In this document: one piece after another, positions 45,644 to 54,106 of the stretch
How the letters are laid out: each line of letters begins with the position of its first letter
Numbering within the stretch: the stretch's first letter is position 1
Assembly: GCA_965203685.1 (NCBI GenBank)
Contig: OZ241908.1
Location: forward strand, 1,550,001 to 1,614,000
From: VXYL01 sp965203685
GTDB taxonomy: Bacteria; Pseudomonadota; Gammaproteobacteria; Pseudomonadales; Azotimanducaceae
DNA length: 64,000 nucleotides
Reading direction: 5' to 3'
The notes under the pieces: model-generated
What the model saw: the letters and a program-made list of their open reading frames with translations, nothing else
Database searches by the model: none
Told to the model about the DNA's origin: nothing
Translations under genes and position numbers: made by a program

Positions 45644-46012
45644 TCAGGCGGGGAGGAGGTCGTCGACGGTCACGTCGAGCGTGCGGGCGAGGGCGCGCAG
45701 GGTATGGACCGAGCCCGTCGCGCGGCCCGCCTCGATGTCGGCGATCTGGATGCGGTTCACGCCGGACTCGCGCGCGAGGGCGGACTGGGACAGGCCGCGG
45801 TGCTCGCGCCAGACCCCGAGCGGGCTGGCGCCGTCGATCAGCCGGTCGGCGACGGCGGCGGGCACGAGCTCTTCGGTTCCGGCCTCGATGCGTGCGCGGG
45901 CGGCGAGGGCGGCCCGGAGGTCGGCGAAGTCGTGCTCGGCGGCGCACAGCCGGTCGTATTCGGCGCGGGGGATGGTGACGGTGTCGGGCATGGTGTCAGT
46001 CTCGGTCGGCAT
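45644..46012 (-). CDS. XRE-family antitoxin
   Basis: The 122-residue product has an N-terminal helical segment (AEYDRLCAAEHDFADLRAAL) and a C-terminal helix-turn-helix of the XRE type (GLSQSALARESGVNRIQIADIEAG, residues about 74-97). Its start lies inside the end of the toxin gene at 45996-46250 (17-nt overlap), the usual toxin-first order of HigBA/RelE-XRE pairs. It would bind the toxin and repress the operon. Confidence 0.82.
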   Translation of the reverse strand: MPTETDTMPDTVTIPRAEYDRLCAAEHDFADLRAALAARARIEAGTEELVPAAVADRLIDGASPLGVWREHRGLSQSALARESGVNRIQIADIEAGRATGSVHTLRALARTLDVTVDDLLPA

Positions 46013-46250
46013 GGCCGCGGGTTGCGATGTGAAGAATCTCCAGCGTGTCGGCGTCGCGCATGACGACGCGCCAGTCGCCGACGCGCAGGCGCAGGAAACG
46101 GCCGGGACCGCGCAGGCGGCGCACGTTGCCGGCCTGGGACGCGGGGTCGTCCGCGCAGGCGCGGATCCTAGCGCGGATGCGGTCGGCGAGGTTTCGGGGC
46201 ATGCGGGCGAGCGTTCTCACGGCGGCGCGGCTGTAGGCGATCTGCTTCAC
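45996..46250 (-). CDS. RelE/ParE-superfamily toxin
   Basis: GTG at 46250. The 84-residue product (KQIAYSRAAVRTLARMP start, then RRLRGPGRFLRLRVGDWRVVM) matches the RelE/ParE toxin pattern, with the basic strand that contacts mRNA in RelE-like RNases. It is upstream of, and overlaps, its XRE antitoxin gene. Inhibition of translation is the expected activity. The 150 bp to the next gene on the right hold nothing recognised. Confidence 0.82.
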   Translation of the reverse strand: MKQIAYSRAAVRTLARMPRNLADRIRARIRACADDPASQAGNVRRLRGPGRFLRLRVGDWRVVMRDADTLEILHIATRGHADRD

Positions 46251-46399
46251 GGTTAAAAGTCGACGGCTGGATCGTGTGGAGGCCGCGAGCACGTCGGCCC
46301 GGCCGGCCCGGTGATGCGAGGGCAGGTCGATGCGAACGGCGATGCCGGCGTCCCGCGCGCGGCGCGTTCGTCGAGCATGTCGGGGGGAGTCGCGCATCG

Positions 46400-47203
46400 C
46401 TACCTCGGCAGGTCCGCGAACCGGTCGAGGATCGCGCGGCGCATGGGGGTCGGGATTGCGGCCAGGGCGTCGGCGTTGCGCTCGGGCGGGGTGCGCGCGG
46501 AGAGGTTCACCACCGGGATGCCGAGTCCGGCGGCGACCCTTAAGGTGTGGCCCGTGCCGCCCGCCTCGCGTCCGTGGGCGCGGCCGCTGGGGTTCCAGGC
46601 GATCACCGCGCGGACCGGCAGCACGGCGCCGTCGTCGTCGAGCGCGCCCGCGAGGATCGAGACGTTGCGCAGGAACAGCGCGCGGGCTCCCCGGCGGCAG
46701 CGGTCCCAGGCGGGGTGGTGCTTGCGGGCCAGGTGCAGGAACGAACGGCCGCGGACGGCGTCGCCGGACTTCGGGTGGACGACGTCGATGTCGGACTCGG
46801 GATCGCGCCCGGGGCGGTAGCCGTTGTAGCCGGGCCAGGGGGCGTGCACGGTCACCGGCGCGTCGGTGCGCAGCGCCCCGGCCTCGAACGCCTTGTCGGC
46901 GCCGTGGGCGCCGCCGGTGGACAGGGCGAAGCCGGCGTCGCCGAGGAGGCGCGCCACGTCGGACATGCCGGCCAGGACCTCGGGCGGCGTGGCGCGGGAC
47001 CCGACGCCGGCGTAGGCGAGCGGCCGCGGGCGCGACCGGGGTTCGTCCAGGGCGGCGCGCAGCTGCTCGACGAGGGCGGGGTCGAGGTCGGACAGGTGCA
47101 CGTGGCCGTCGGCGAGGTGGCGGGACAGCGTGCGGAGCGTGTCGTTCGCCGTGGCGACGGCGCTGTCGGGGTCCGTGGTTGGCGTGGACCGGTCGTGGGT
47201 CAT
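46400..47203 (-). CDS. SLOG-family nucleotide-binding-like protein 1
   Basis: The 267-residue protein has a 60-residue N-terminal extension and a SLOG/DUF2493-like Rossmann core: YAGVGSRATPPEV near 64, GFALSTGGAHGADKAFEAGA, and the PVTVHAPWPGYNGYRPG loop. Such proteins are proposed to bind nucleotides or related ligands in phage and conflict regions. It is a clear paralogue of the protein at 50848-51504. Shared element copy 5 ends 62 nt upstream of its start. Confidence 0.8.
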   Translation of the reverse strand: MTHDRSTPTTDPDSAVATANDTLRTLSRHLADGHVHLSDLDPALVEQLRAALDEPRSRPRPLAYAGVGSRATPPEVLAGMSDVARLLGDAGFALSTGGAHGADKAFEAGALRTDAPVTVHAPWPGYNGYRPGRDPESDIDVVHPKSGDAVRGRSFLHLARKHHPAWDRCRRGARALFLRNVSILAGALDDDGAVLPVRAVIAWNPSGRAHGREAGGTGHTLRVAAGLGIPVVNLSARTPPERNADALAAIPTPMRRAILDRFADLPR

Positions 47204-47264
47204 GTCGTGCTTCCCCTCGAAGGCTGGCGGTTTCCGCTCCGTGCGGTCCGCGCCGCAAGCCGCC

Positions 47265-47373
47265 GGTCAAGGCTGCCGCCGACGCCGGCGTCGGGTCCCG
47301 TGCCGGAGCGGGCCGGCCGGGTCGGCGGCACCGCAGGGTCCGCCTTTACGGGCGGCGGGCGCGGACCAGGCTC
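47265..47373 (-). promoter_or_regulatory. Shared hairpin leader element, copy 5
   Basis: Left arm CCGCCGGTCAAGGC (47261-47274) and right arm GCCTTTACGGGCGG (47343-47356) pair over 14 positions with two mismatches. Box CAGGCT lies at 47368-47373. The element is 62 nt from the start at 47203. (The position numbered 4 in this series is the degenerate GTCAAGCC near 45448.). Confidence 0.65.
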
Positions 47374-47576
47374 GGCGGAAAAGGCGCCTGTCCGTGCGGG
47401 TCGCGTGGGAATTGGGCCTCGTGACGGCGGGCGATGATGCGGCGTACCCGATGTCGAGCGTGCAGGCGGGGCGTCCGGACGTGGTACTGTGGCCGGCGCA
47501 GGAGCGGCGTCGACGACGCCGCCTTTGTCTTGTGCCGCCGTTCGGCGGCAAGCAACCACAACCGAAGAGGAGTGCG

Positions 47577-47861
47577 ATGACGGAAGCCGACTTGTGCGGC
47601 TTGCGGTCGACGTGCGGCCTGCCCGTGGTCGTGCAGCCCGAGTGGGCGGCGCGGCTCCGGGCCGAGGGCGTCCCGTCCGAGCTCGACAGGGCGGACGGCG
47701 ACCCGGACGCTGCGACGGCCGCGCTCGCGGCCTTCGTGCGCGAGCTCCGCGACAGGGGCGCCGTGTTCGGCCACGACGAGGCGCGGCGCGACAGGTGCGC
47801 GTCGCTGATGCTCGTCACGGCCGGCCGCGGCGACTGCCACGTCGTGTGGGCGAACCCTTGA
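47577..47861 (+). CDS. Small accessory protein, unknown
   Basis: ATG at 47577 with GAGGAG upstream. The 94-residue product begins MTEADLCGLRSTCGLPVVVQ and ends in CHVVWANP. It is acidic and helical in the middle, with four cysteines. No family is recognised. It is divergent from the SLOG gene, with shared element copy 5 in the intergenic region. Confidence 0.55.
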   Translation: MTEADLCGLRSTCGLPVVVQPEWAARLRAEGVPSELDRADGDPDAATAALAAFVRELRDRGAVFGHDEARRDRCASLMLVTAGRGDCHVVWANP

Positions 47862-47918
47862 CGGGTTCCCCGAGCGAGGACCGCAGGCGACGCCTTCCCG
47901 TGAGGGAAGGCCGTGGGC

Positions 47919-48386
47919 TCAGCCGGAGCCGCCGGGCGGCGGGAGGACCAGTTCGACGGCGTCCGGCGTGAACTCGAGCGCGAACGCCGGCGCGCGGGCG
48001 CGCACCGCGGCGTCGACCCATTCGAGCGGCAGGGGGTCGGCGAAGTCGTCGCCGCCGACGGCGTCCCGGGCGCGGTCCCAGACGTCGAGGCGGTCCTCGC
48101 GGCGGGGATCGAAGCCGACGGCGTAGGCGACGGCCGCGCGGCCGCCGGGCAGGGCGCGCTCGTGGCCCTCCGGGTAGAGGCCGGTGGACATCAGGTAGAT
48201 GCCCTCGTCCTTGACGAGCCAGAGCCCCGGGCGGGCTATGTCCTCCTCGCCGGGCTGCGGCGTCCAGGCGTTGTCCTCGCCGTAGGTCTCGATCCGCTGG
48301 TCGAGGTGCATGCGGTTGCGCGGCGCGTTGCGGGCGTGGTCGGCGAGGCCGGCCACCTGTTCGATGTCGAAGACGAGGCGGGTCAT
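47919..48386 (-). CDS. DUF3085 protein
   Basis: The 155-residue product has the DUF3085 signature GLWLVKDEGIYLMSTGL near residue 55, with an acidic C-terminal region. DUF3085 proteins occur in proteobacterial plasmids and integrative elements and have no known biochemical role. The gap to the upstream 2OG-like gene is 40 bp, so the two are probably cotranscribed from a promoter in or near shared element copy 6. Confidence 0.8.
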   Translation of the reverse strand: MTRLVFDIEQVAGLADHARNAPRNRMHLDQRIETYGEDNAWTPQPGEEDIARPGLWLVKDEGIYLMSTGLYPEGHERALPGGRAAVAYAVGFDPRREDRLDVWDRARDAVGGDDFADPLPLEWVDAAVRARAPAFALEFTPDAVELVLPPPGGSG

Positions 48387-48426
48387 GGCGTGTCTCCTGG
48401 GACGGCTAATCGGGGACGGGCGGAGG

Positions 48427-48990
48427 TCACGGGATCGGCACCGGCGGCACCGGCTCGGCGGGACGCCGCTTCGCCCGCCAGAGCACGATCGACCAGCGCT
48501 CCGGCGCCGGGTCGACGACGCGGTGCTGGTGCTTGCAGTCGAAGGCGAAGACGTCGCCCGCGCCCTCGAAACGCAGGCTCAACGGGTCGCCCGGGCGGCC
48601 CGGCCGGGAGTCCCGGTCGCGGTCGATCTCGAACAGGCAGGGGCCGAGGTTGACGATCACGGCGTCCGGCCGGGCGTAGGCGGCGTCGCGGTGCCAGCGG
48701 ATGCCGGCGTCGCCGCGGATCGCGAGCCCGAGGTGGGGGCGCGTGACGGGGTCGTGGCGCTGCCAGACGCGCGTCAGCCAGGGCCAGAGGCGCGCCGAGG
48801 CGAGGCCCGGACGCCAGGGCTGCGAGGGTCCGAGCGGCGCCTCGACCTGCAGCCAGGCGCGGGTCCGCCCCGGCGCGTAGTTCGAGACGTCGGGCGCGAG
48901 GTGCGGGGCGACGTGCCGGTCGAGATGCGTGCGGACGGCGTCGGCGGTGCCGGCGTCGAGGCGCAGCACGGGACGGTAGCACGGTGTCAT
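48427..48990 (-). CDS. 2OG-Fe(II) dioxygenase-like protein (AlkB-like pattern)
   Basis: ATG at 48990. The 187-residue protein carries the facial-triad pattern of 2-oxoglutarate/iron oxygenases: HxD at His100-Asp102 (GIRWHRDAAY), a distal His156 (KHQHRVVDP) and Arg165 (ERWSIVLWR) to bind 2-oxoglutarate. The layout resembles AlkB-type enzymes that act on nucleic acids, but the substrate is unproven. A fragment of this gene, inverted, lies at 45360-45446. Confidence 0.75.
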   Translation of the reverse strand: MTPCYRPVLRLDAGTADAVRTHLDRHVAPHLAPDVSNYAPGRTRAWLQVEAPLGPSQPWRPGLASARLWPWLTRVWQRHDPVTRPHLGLAIRGDAGIRWHRDAAYARPDAVIVNLGPCLFEIDRDRDSRPGRPGDPLSLRFEGAGDVFAFDCKHQHRVVDPAPERWSIVLWRAKRRPAEPVPPVPIP

Positions 48991-49055
48991 GGAACGCTCC
49001 GGAGGAAGGCCGCTGGCGGCCGATGCCCCCGCTGCGGGTCCGCGGCCGAGGGCGC

Positions 49056-49119
49056 CGGTCAAGGCTCCCCGCGGCGCCATCGGCGCCGGCCTTGACGGGC
49101 GGCTCGCCGCGGCCAGGCT
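49056..49119 (-). promoter_or_regulatory. Shared hairpin leader element, copy 6
   Basis: Arms GTCAAGGC (49058-49065) and GCCTTGAC (49089-49096). A shorter interior is dominated by GGCGCC-atc-GGCGCC. Box CAGGCT at 49114-49119, 17 nt outside the arm. It ends 66 nt upstream of the start at 48990. Confidence 0.7.
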
Positions 49120-49129
49120 GCGGGCGGCG

Positions 49130-49354
49130 TCAACGCCCCCGGCGCAGGGCCTCGCAGGCTTCGCGCAGGGCGTCCATGGTGCGGGGCTCCGGGCCGATCT
49201 TGGCCGCGAGCATGGGGCAGGGCCGCCACAGGCTCCCGTCGGGCTCGACGTCGCCGAGGTAGCTCAGCCCGAACTCCCAGCCCTCGTCGACGTACACCTT
49301 GAGGCGGCCCGCGTTGCCGACGCTCTGGGTGGAGAAGGGCGGACGGCCCGTCAC
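49130..49354 (-). CDS. Small accessory protein after rnhA
   Basis: GTG at 49354 overlaps the rnhA stop as GTGA. The 74-residue product has NAGRLKVYVDEGWEFGLSYLG and a CPMLAAKIG segment, followed by a helical end. No family is recognised. Coupled translation with rnhA suggests that it belongs to the same nucleic-acid module. Confidence 0.6.
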   Translation of the reverse strand: MTGRPPFSTQSVGNAGRLKVYVDEGWEFGLSYLGDVEPDGSLWRPCPMLAAKIGPEPRTMDALREACEALRRGR

Positions 49355-50034
49355 GGCGTGCCGTCCCCGTCCGGGCCGGCGCGGTCGCGGGCTTCGACCG
49401 CGAGGCGGTCGGCAAGCTCGTTCAGCTCGTGCCCCGCGTGGCCCGGAACCCGGCGCCATGCGACGCGGTGCACGGCGTCGAGGTGGTCGAGCGCGCGCCA
49501 CAGGTCGGCGTTCGGCACCGGCGTGTTGCGCCTGCCCCGCGTCCAGCCGCGGGCGCGCCATCCGGGGACGTGGACGGCGATGCCGCGGCGCACGTACTCC
49601 GAGTCGGTGACGAGCACGACGTCGGCGGGCGACGGCAGCGCGTGGAGCGCCTCGATGGCGGCGGTGAGCTCCATGCGGTTGTTGGTCGTCGGTCCGGCGA
49701 CCGAGCCTGCGAGCGTGCGGCGTTCGCCGTCGACGTCGAGGACGGCGGCCCAGCCGCCGCGGCCCGGGTTGGGACGGCAGGAGCCGTCGGTGTGGACGAC
49801 GGCGGTGGCGGCCGCCGGGACGTCGGGGTCGGACGCCCGGACGGCGGCCCGCAGGCACCACAGGTCGAGGGTGCCGAGCCGGCCGGCGCCGGCGGACGGG
49901 AGCACGCGGCGCATGCGCCGCACGGCGTCGTCGCGCGCCGCGAGCGCGGGGTCGTCGCGGTGCCAGGCGGGGAAGCCGTCCTCCGCGGCGTCGGGACGGT
50001 CGGCGTCGCGGGGCATGGTGCGGGACGTCGTCAC
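49351..50034 (-). CDS. rnhA: RNase HI with N-terminal extension
   Basis: GTG at 50034 is chosen because it overlaps the upstream stop as GTGA. ATG at 50016 is an alternative. The 227-residue product has all four RNase H acidic residues: Asp83 (HTDGS), Glu122 (NNRMELTAA), Asp144 (VTDSEY) and Asp209 (NELADRLA). It would cleave RNA in RNA-DNA hybrids. The 70-residue N-terminal extension has no recognised domain. It sits between a primase-like and a small gene, all overlapping, in a replication-like cluster. Confidence 0.9.
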   Translation of the reverse strand: MTTSRTMPRDADRPDAAEDGFPAWHRDDPALAARDDAVRRMRRVLPSAGAGRLGTLDLWCLRAAVRASDPDVPAAATAVVHTDGSCRPNPGRGGWAAVLDVDGERRTLAGSVAGPTTNNRMELTAAIEALHALPSPADVVLVTDSEYVRRGIAVHVPGWRARGWTRGRRNTPVPNADLWRALDHLDAVHRVAWRRVPGHAGHELNELADRLAVEARDRAGPDGDGTP

Positions 50035-50837
50035 CGCGCGGCGGCCAGGACGTCGGCCCAGTCGCTGCGGTAGCGGGACGGGACGTCGATGTCGGTCTCG
50101 CGGACCCCGGCGTCGCGGGCGCGCCTGGCGAGGGCTTCGGCGGCGACGAGGCCGGGTCCGTCGAAGTCGGCGGCGACCACGAGGCGCTCGGTGCCCCGGG
50201 GGATGGGGGCCGCCTTGAGTCCCTCGGCGGACAGCGCCGACCAGGTCGGGACGCGGGCCATCGCCCGGTAGGCGAGCGCCGTCTCGATGCCCTCGGCGAA
50301 CGCGAGCACCGGACCCGGCGGCGCGAGGCGCACGGCGCCGCCCTTGACCGGGCCGTGGAACGTGCGCTCCCTGTCGGGCAGGCAGGTGGCGTGCAGCCCG
50401 AGAAGGACGTCGTCGCGGACCACGGCGGCGAGCATGCGGCGGCGGTCCGCGTCCCAGCGCAGGGCCGGGGGCCACGGCGAGCCGAGGCCGCGGGAGCGCA
50501 GGTAGTCGGCGGCCGGAGTGCCGTGCAGGGGCTGCGCGGCGCGCCAGGCGGGGAGGATCCACGCCGGCACGCGGGCGGCGTCGCGCGGCGGCGGCGGTCG
50601 GTAGTCGGCCCGCTCGGTGCGCAACAGGACGCCGGCTTCCAGGAGGGCGTCGCGGACGGCGTCGGGGTCGCAGCCGGCGTGGCAGTGCCAGACGGCCGTG
50701 CCGCGGCCGCGGCCGAGGGCGAGGGTGTCGGGGGAGCTGTCGTGGACGGGGCACGGCATGCGCATCTCGTGGCCCTGGCGGCGGGCGCCGCAGGCCTCGG
50801 CGCGGCGCTCGTCGATGTCGTAGGCGGTCGGCGGCAC
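50031..50837 (-). CDS. Primase-like zinc finger and Toprim protein
   Basis: GTG at 50837 is preferred, since ATG at 50870 would overlap the upstream gene. The product of about 268 residues has a CHC2-type zinc motif (CPVHDSSPDTLAL, VWHCHAGCD) and a C-terminal Toprim-like domain (LAFAEGIETALAYRAM, LVVAADFDGPG), as in phage/plasmid DNA primases of the Toprim_3 type. It lacks a helicase part. It probably makes primers for element replication or acts in repair. It overlaps rnhA by four bases. Confidence 0.8.
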   Translation of the reverse strand: MPPTAYDIDERRAEACGARRQGHEMRMPCPVHDSSPDTLALGRGRGTAVWHCHAGCDPDAVRDALLEAGVLLRTERADYRPPPPRDAARVPAWILPAWRAAQPLHGTPAADYLRSRGLGSPWPPALRWDADRRRMLAAVVRDDVLLGLHATCLPDRERTFHGPVKGGAVRLAPPGPVLAFAEGIETALAYRAMARVPTWSALSAEGLKAAPIPRGTERLVVAADFDGPGLVAAEALARRARDAGVRETDIDVPSRYRSDWADVLAAAR

Positions 50838-50847
50838 GGCGGCGAGT

Positions 50848-51504
50848 CTAGCGGGGCAGGTTCGGAACATGCCGCAGGACGGCGTCGGCGGCGGGGTCGG
50901 GCAGGCGACCGAGGGCGCGGGCGTTGCGCTCCGGCGGCGTCGCGTCGGACAGGTTCACCGCTGGGATGCCGAGGGCGTCGGCGAGGCGGAGCGTGTGGCC
51001 CGTGCCGCCGGCGTCGCGCCCGGTGCCGAGGCCGTTGGCGGTCCACGCGAGGACGAAGGCGGGCGGAACGAGGCCGCCGCCGTTCTTGGCGCCGGCGAGG
51101 ATGGAGACGTTGCGCAGGAACAGCGCCCGGGCGCCCCGGCCGCAGCGTCCCCAGAACGGGTGGTGGCGGCGGGCGAGGTCCGCGTACGGGACGCCTTCGA
51201 GGCGCTGGTCGGGACGGGGGACGACGACGTCGATGCCGGACGCGCGCTCGCGCCCCGGGCGGAAGCCGTTGTAGCCGGGCCAGGGGGCGTGCACGGTGAT
51301 CGGGGCGTCGGTGCGCAGCGCGCCGTCCTGGAACGCCGTGTCCGCGCCGTCGGCGCCGCCGGTGGACAGCGCCCAGCCGAGGGTGCCGAGGGACTCGGCG
51401 AGGTCGCGCATGGCGGCGAGGACGGCGGCGGGGGTGCGCCGCGATCCGACGCCGGCGTAGGCCGACGGGGATCCGGGTGCGGAGTCTGTCGATGCGTGGT
51501 CCAT
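50848..51504 (-). CDS. SLOG-family nucleotide-binding-like protein 2
   Basis: ATG at 51504 with GAGGAGG upstream. The 218-residue protein is a close paralogue of the one at 46400-47203 without its N-terminal extension: YAGVGSRRTPAAV, ALSTGGADGADTAF, PITVHAPWPGYNGFRPG, and ALFLRNVSILAG. It heads a minus-strand cluster with the primase and RNase H genes. Shared element copy 7 ends 57 nt upstream of the start. Confidence 0.8.
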   Translation of the reverse strand: MDHASTDSAPGSPSAYAGVGSRRTPAAVLAAMRDLAESLGTLGWALSTGGADGADTAFQDGALRTDAPITVHAPWPGYNGFRPGRERASGIDVVVPRPDQRLEGVPYADLARRHHPFWGRCGRGARALFLRNVSILAGAKNGGGLVPPAFVLAWTANGLGTGRDAGGTGHTLRLADALGIPAVNLSDATPPERNARALGRLPDPAADAVLRHVPNLPR

Positions 51505-51560
51505 TCGTTCCTCCTCGAACGGGTGGCCGGATGCCTGCGCCGACGCGCGCCGGGCGTCCC

Positions 51561-51634
51561 GGGTCAGGGCCGCAAGCCGCGCAGCGGGCCGCACCGCGGC
51601 GCCTTGACCCGGCGGCGGCCGGCGGCGCCATGCT
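51561..51634 (-). promoter_or_regulatory. Shared hairpin leader element, copy 7
   Basis: Arms GGGTCAGGGC (51561-51570) and GCCTTGACCC (51601-51610), one mismatch. The interior has GCCGC/GCGGGC-type pairing. The box is CATGCT (51629-51634), 20 nt outside. It lies between divergent genes, 57 nt from the minus-strand start and about 40 nt from the plus-strand start at 51676. Confidence 0.6.
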
Positions 51635-51675
51635 GCCGCGTCCGGCTGTCCGCGTTCCGGTGGTAGTGTCGGCGG

Positions 51676-52836
51676 ATGGAGTCGAGGACGGACGGTATCG
51701 GGACGGGCGCCCTGACCGCGGTGCGCGCGCGGTGCGTGCTGCTCTGCGAGGGCTTCGCCGCGGTGGCGGTCCAGCTCGCCGCCGTGCGGGCGCTGGCGCC
51801 CGTGGCGGGGGTGTCGGTGGGAACGACCAGCGTGGTGGTGTGCGCCTTCGTCGCGGGACTGGCGGCGGGCTACGCGGCGGGGGGCCGCGCCGGCCCGGGC
51901 GGACGGGCCGGCGTCGCGCCGTGCCTGGTGGCGGCGGCCGCCGTCGTCGGACTCGGCTTCGTGTCGGCGTGGTACGCGGCCCTGGACCGCTGGACCGCGG
52001 TGGCCGTCGCGGCGGCTTTGCTGGCTGTTGCCGGCGCCCTGCTCGGACGCTGCGTGGTCGGCATCGGCGTGGGCGCCGCGCGACGCGGGCGGCGCGTGGG
52101 CGGCGCGTTCGGCTGGTCGACGGCCGGCAACCTCGCGGCGGCGCTGGCGGTGCCGTTCGCCGCGATGCGCTACGGCGGGGTGGGCTGGACGACGGCGCTC
52201 GCGGGGATGGCCCTCGCCGCTGGCGGGGTGGTTGCGGCCGGGCCGTCGGCGGGGCGGTCGGCGTTCCGAACGTGGGGGGCTGCGGTCGCCTCGGCGGCGT
52301 TGGCGGTCGCCGCCGGGGCGTGGGGAACGCTGCACGGCGACGCGGCGCGCGGTGCGTGGGTCGATCCGGCGGCGCGGGAGGCGCAGGCGGCCTGGGAGGC
52401 CGCCGGACGGCCACCGCCGGACGTCCGTCCGGGCGAGGCGGGCGCCATCCGGGCGTGGGCCGCGGCGGGCGGACTGCCTGCGGGCACCGCGCTGGCGGCG
52501 GGCGCGGACGCCTTGCGCGTCGGGCTGCTGCGGGAACTGCGCCGCGGGATGCGACCCGGGGAGGCGTTCGCGGCCGTCTGGCGGCCGGTCGGCGGGGACG
52601 GGCCGGCGCTCGAGGACCGGCTGCTCGCGAACACGGTCCGGGAGGTGTTCGCGCTGTGCGAGCCCCTGGCGGACCCGCGCTGGCGGGGCCTGGTGTGCGA
52701 GGCGTCGGACGTCGACGGCGAAGTGGACGCGTACGTCGACGCGCGCACCGGGGCGGAGGTGGACGCGGGGTGGCGGCTGTCGGGCGAACGCCCTAGGTCC
52801 GCGGCGGACGGTGCCGGCGGAGGTCGAGGGCGATGA
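51676..52836 (+). CDS. Polytopic membrane protein paralogous to the 32.6-kb gene
   Basis: The 386-residue protein has about six hydrophobic segments in the first 220 residues with the pattern RALAPVAGVSV, GLAAGYAAGGRA and FGWSTAGN, shared with the protein at 32580-33905. The C-terminal 165 residues are soluble and lack the Rossmann motifs of that paralogue, so the same membrane module is joined to a different tail. The function is unknown. Its end overlaps the convergent gene at 52793 by 44 bp. Confidence 0.65.
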   Translation: MESRTDGIGTGALTAVRARCVLLCEGFAAVAVQLAAVRALAPVAGVSVGTTSVVVCAFVAGLAAGYAAGGRAGPGGRAGVAPCLVAAAAVVGLGFVSAWYAALDRWTAVAVAAALLAVAGALLGRCVVGIGVGAARRGRRVGGAFGWSTAGNLAAALAVPFAAMRYGGVGWTTALAGMALAAGGVVAAGPSAGRSAFRTWGAAVASAALAVAAGAWGTLHGDAARGAWVDPAAREAQAAWEAAGRPPPDVRPGEAGAIRAWAAAGGLPAGTALAAGADALRVGLLRELRRGMRPGEAFAAVWRPVGGDGPALEDRLLANTVREVFALCEPLADPRWRGLVCEASDVDGEVDAYVDARTGAEVDAGWRLSGERPRSAADGAGGGRGR

Positions 52837-53317
52837 GTCGTCGCCCGCCGTGGTGCACCGCGAGTCGGCCGGCGCGTGGCGCGTGGACGTCGCCGGCGCC
52901 CATCTGCGCGCGGACGCGGAAGGCGATGGCCCCGGGCATGGCCGCGTTGCCGGCGTGGGGCGGCAGCTCGAGGACGGTGAAAGGCGGGTGCTCGTGCCCG
53001 CCGAGGTCCGTGCAGACGATCTCGTAGACGCAGGCGTGGAGCAGGGCGGAGACGGCGGCCGGGACGTCGCCTGCGGACGGGCCGGGGACGTTGAAGACAA
53101 CGTCGCGGCCGAGGCGGCGGGAGGCGAACGTGCGGTGCGTGCCGTCCGGGCGCGCGGGGAGCACCACGGTGCCGTGCAAGCCGTCGGTGATGCGGAAGCA
53201 CAGCTCGCGGCCGCGTTCGAGTTCCGGCAGGCGGGGATGCCGGCGGCCCTGGAGGTCGCGGACACTGGCGTCGGGGTCGCGGACGGCGGTTCCGGGTTCG
53301 GGTGCGGTGGTCGGCAT
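52793..53317 (-). CDS. Accessory protein, unknown
   Basis: ATG at 53317. The 174-residue product has a conserved-looking middle (ELCFRITDGLHGTVVLPARP, then VFNVPG and VYEIVCTDLGGHEHPPF) suggesting a beta-rich fold, and a basic C-terminus. No family is recognised. Shared element copy 8 ends 55 nt upstream. Confidence 0.55.
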   Translation of the reverse strand: MPTTAPEPGTAVRDPDASVRDLQGRRHPRLPELERGRELCFRITDGLHGTVVLPARPDGTHRTFASRRLGRDVVFNVPGPSAGDVPAAVSALLHACVYEIVCTDLGGHEHPPFTVLELPPHAGNAAMPGAIAFRVRAQMGAGDVHAPRAGRLAVHHGGRRLIALDLRRHRPPRT

Positions 53318-53371
53318 GGCGGCGTGTTCCCGTGGCGGATTCGCGCCCCGGGGCGGTCGCCCGACCCGCGC

Positions 53372-53447
53372 GGTCAAGGCCGAGGCCCTCTGGGCCGAAG
53401 CCGCGTGAGCGGTCGCCTTGACCGGGCGGGCCGGGCGTGCCGAGGGT
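53372..53447 (-). promoter_or_regulatory. Shared hairpin leader element, copy 8
   Basis: Arms GGTCAAGGC (53372-53380) and GCCTTGACC (53415-53423), perfect over 9 bp. Inner hairpins: GGCCC-tct-GGGCC and CCGC-gtga-GCGG. The box is GAGGGT (53442-53447). Close in sequence to copies 1, 9 and 10. It ends 55 nt from the start at 53317. Confidence 0.7.
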
Positions 53448-53515
53448 GGCGGCGGGAACCGCCCCGGGAGGAGCACGGCCCCTCGCGAGAGGGGCGTGGC
53501 GGACCGGCGTGCGGC

Positions 53516-53794
53516 TTAAGGGAAAGCCGCCGCCGCGTCCATGCCGTCGTACTCGTCCGACAGTCGGTTCCATCGGGCGAGCAGGCGGCAGCCGATCACG
53601 GCGCTGGGCGATCGCGCCACCAGGCTGGTGTGCCGGTAGCGGAGCACCTGCTGCGTGGTCCAGATGCCGGGGATGCGGTCGCGGACCGGGACGAGCAGGA
53701 GCTCGGCCGCGATGCGCAACAGCGTGAGCTTAAGCTTCTGGCGCGGCGTGCGCGTGATCGGAGCCAGCGGGTCGCGTATGCGGAACAGCCGCAT
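53516..53794 (-). CDS. Small basic accessory protein, unknown
   Basis: ATG at 53794 with GAGGAGG upstream. The 92-residue product has a long hydrophobic helix (KLTLLRIAAELLLVPV) and a VLRYRHTSLVARSPSAV segment. It may associate with the membrane or bind DNA. No family is recognised. The 312-bp gap to its right (to 54107) shows nothing else. Confidence 0.55.
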   Translation of the reverse strand: MRLFRIRDPLAPITRTPRQKLKLTLLRIAAELLLVPVRDRIPGIWTTQQVLRYRHTSLVARSPSAVIGCRLLARWNRLSDEYDGMDAAAAFP

Positions 53795-54106
53795 GGTGCC
53801 TCCTCGGTTGCTTGGGGTTGCTCCGGACGGGGAATCCGCCGGAAGGGGGAAGGGCGCCCCGGGTGGGGCCGCCTTCGCCGCCGCGGATGTTGCATGGCGT
53901 CGACGGGACGCGCAAGCGCCGGGGCGGTTGCGTCGTCGGCGTTGGCAGTCGCCGCAGTGCGCGATGCGACGGATTCCCGGAACCCGGACGCGCGCACCGG
54001 GATACGCCGATGGTCGGTTCGTCCATGGACCGGGGCGACGGGATTCGGGACCGGCGGCGCCCGAGGGTGCTCGGGCCGCCCGCGCGGATGCTTGGAGTGG
54101 CGAGGG

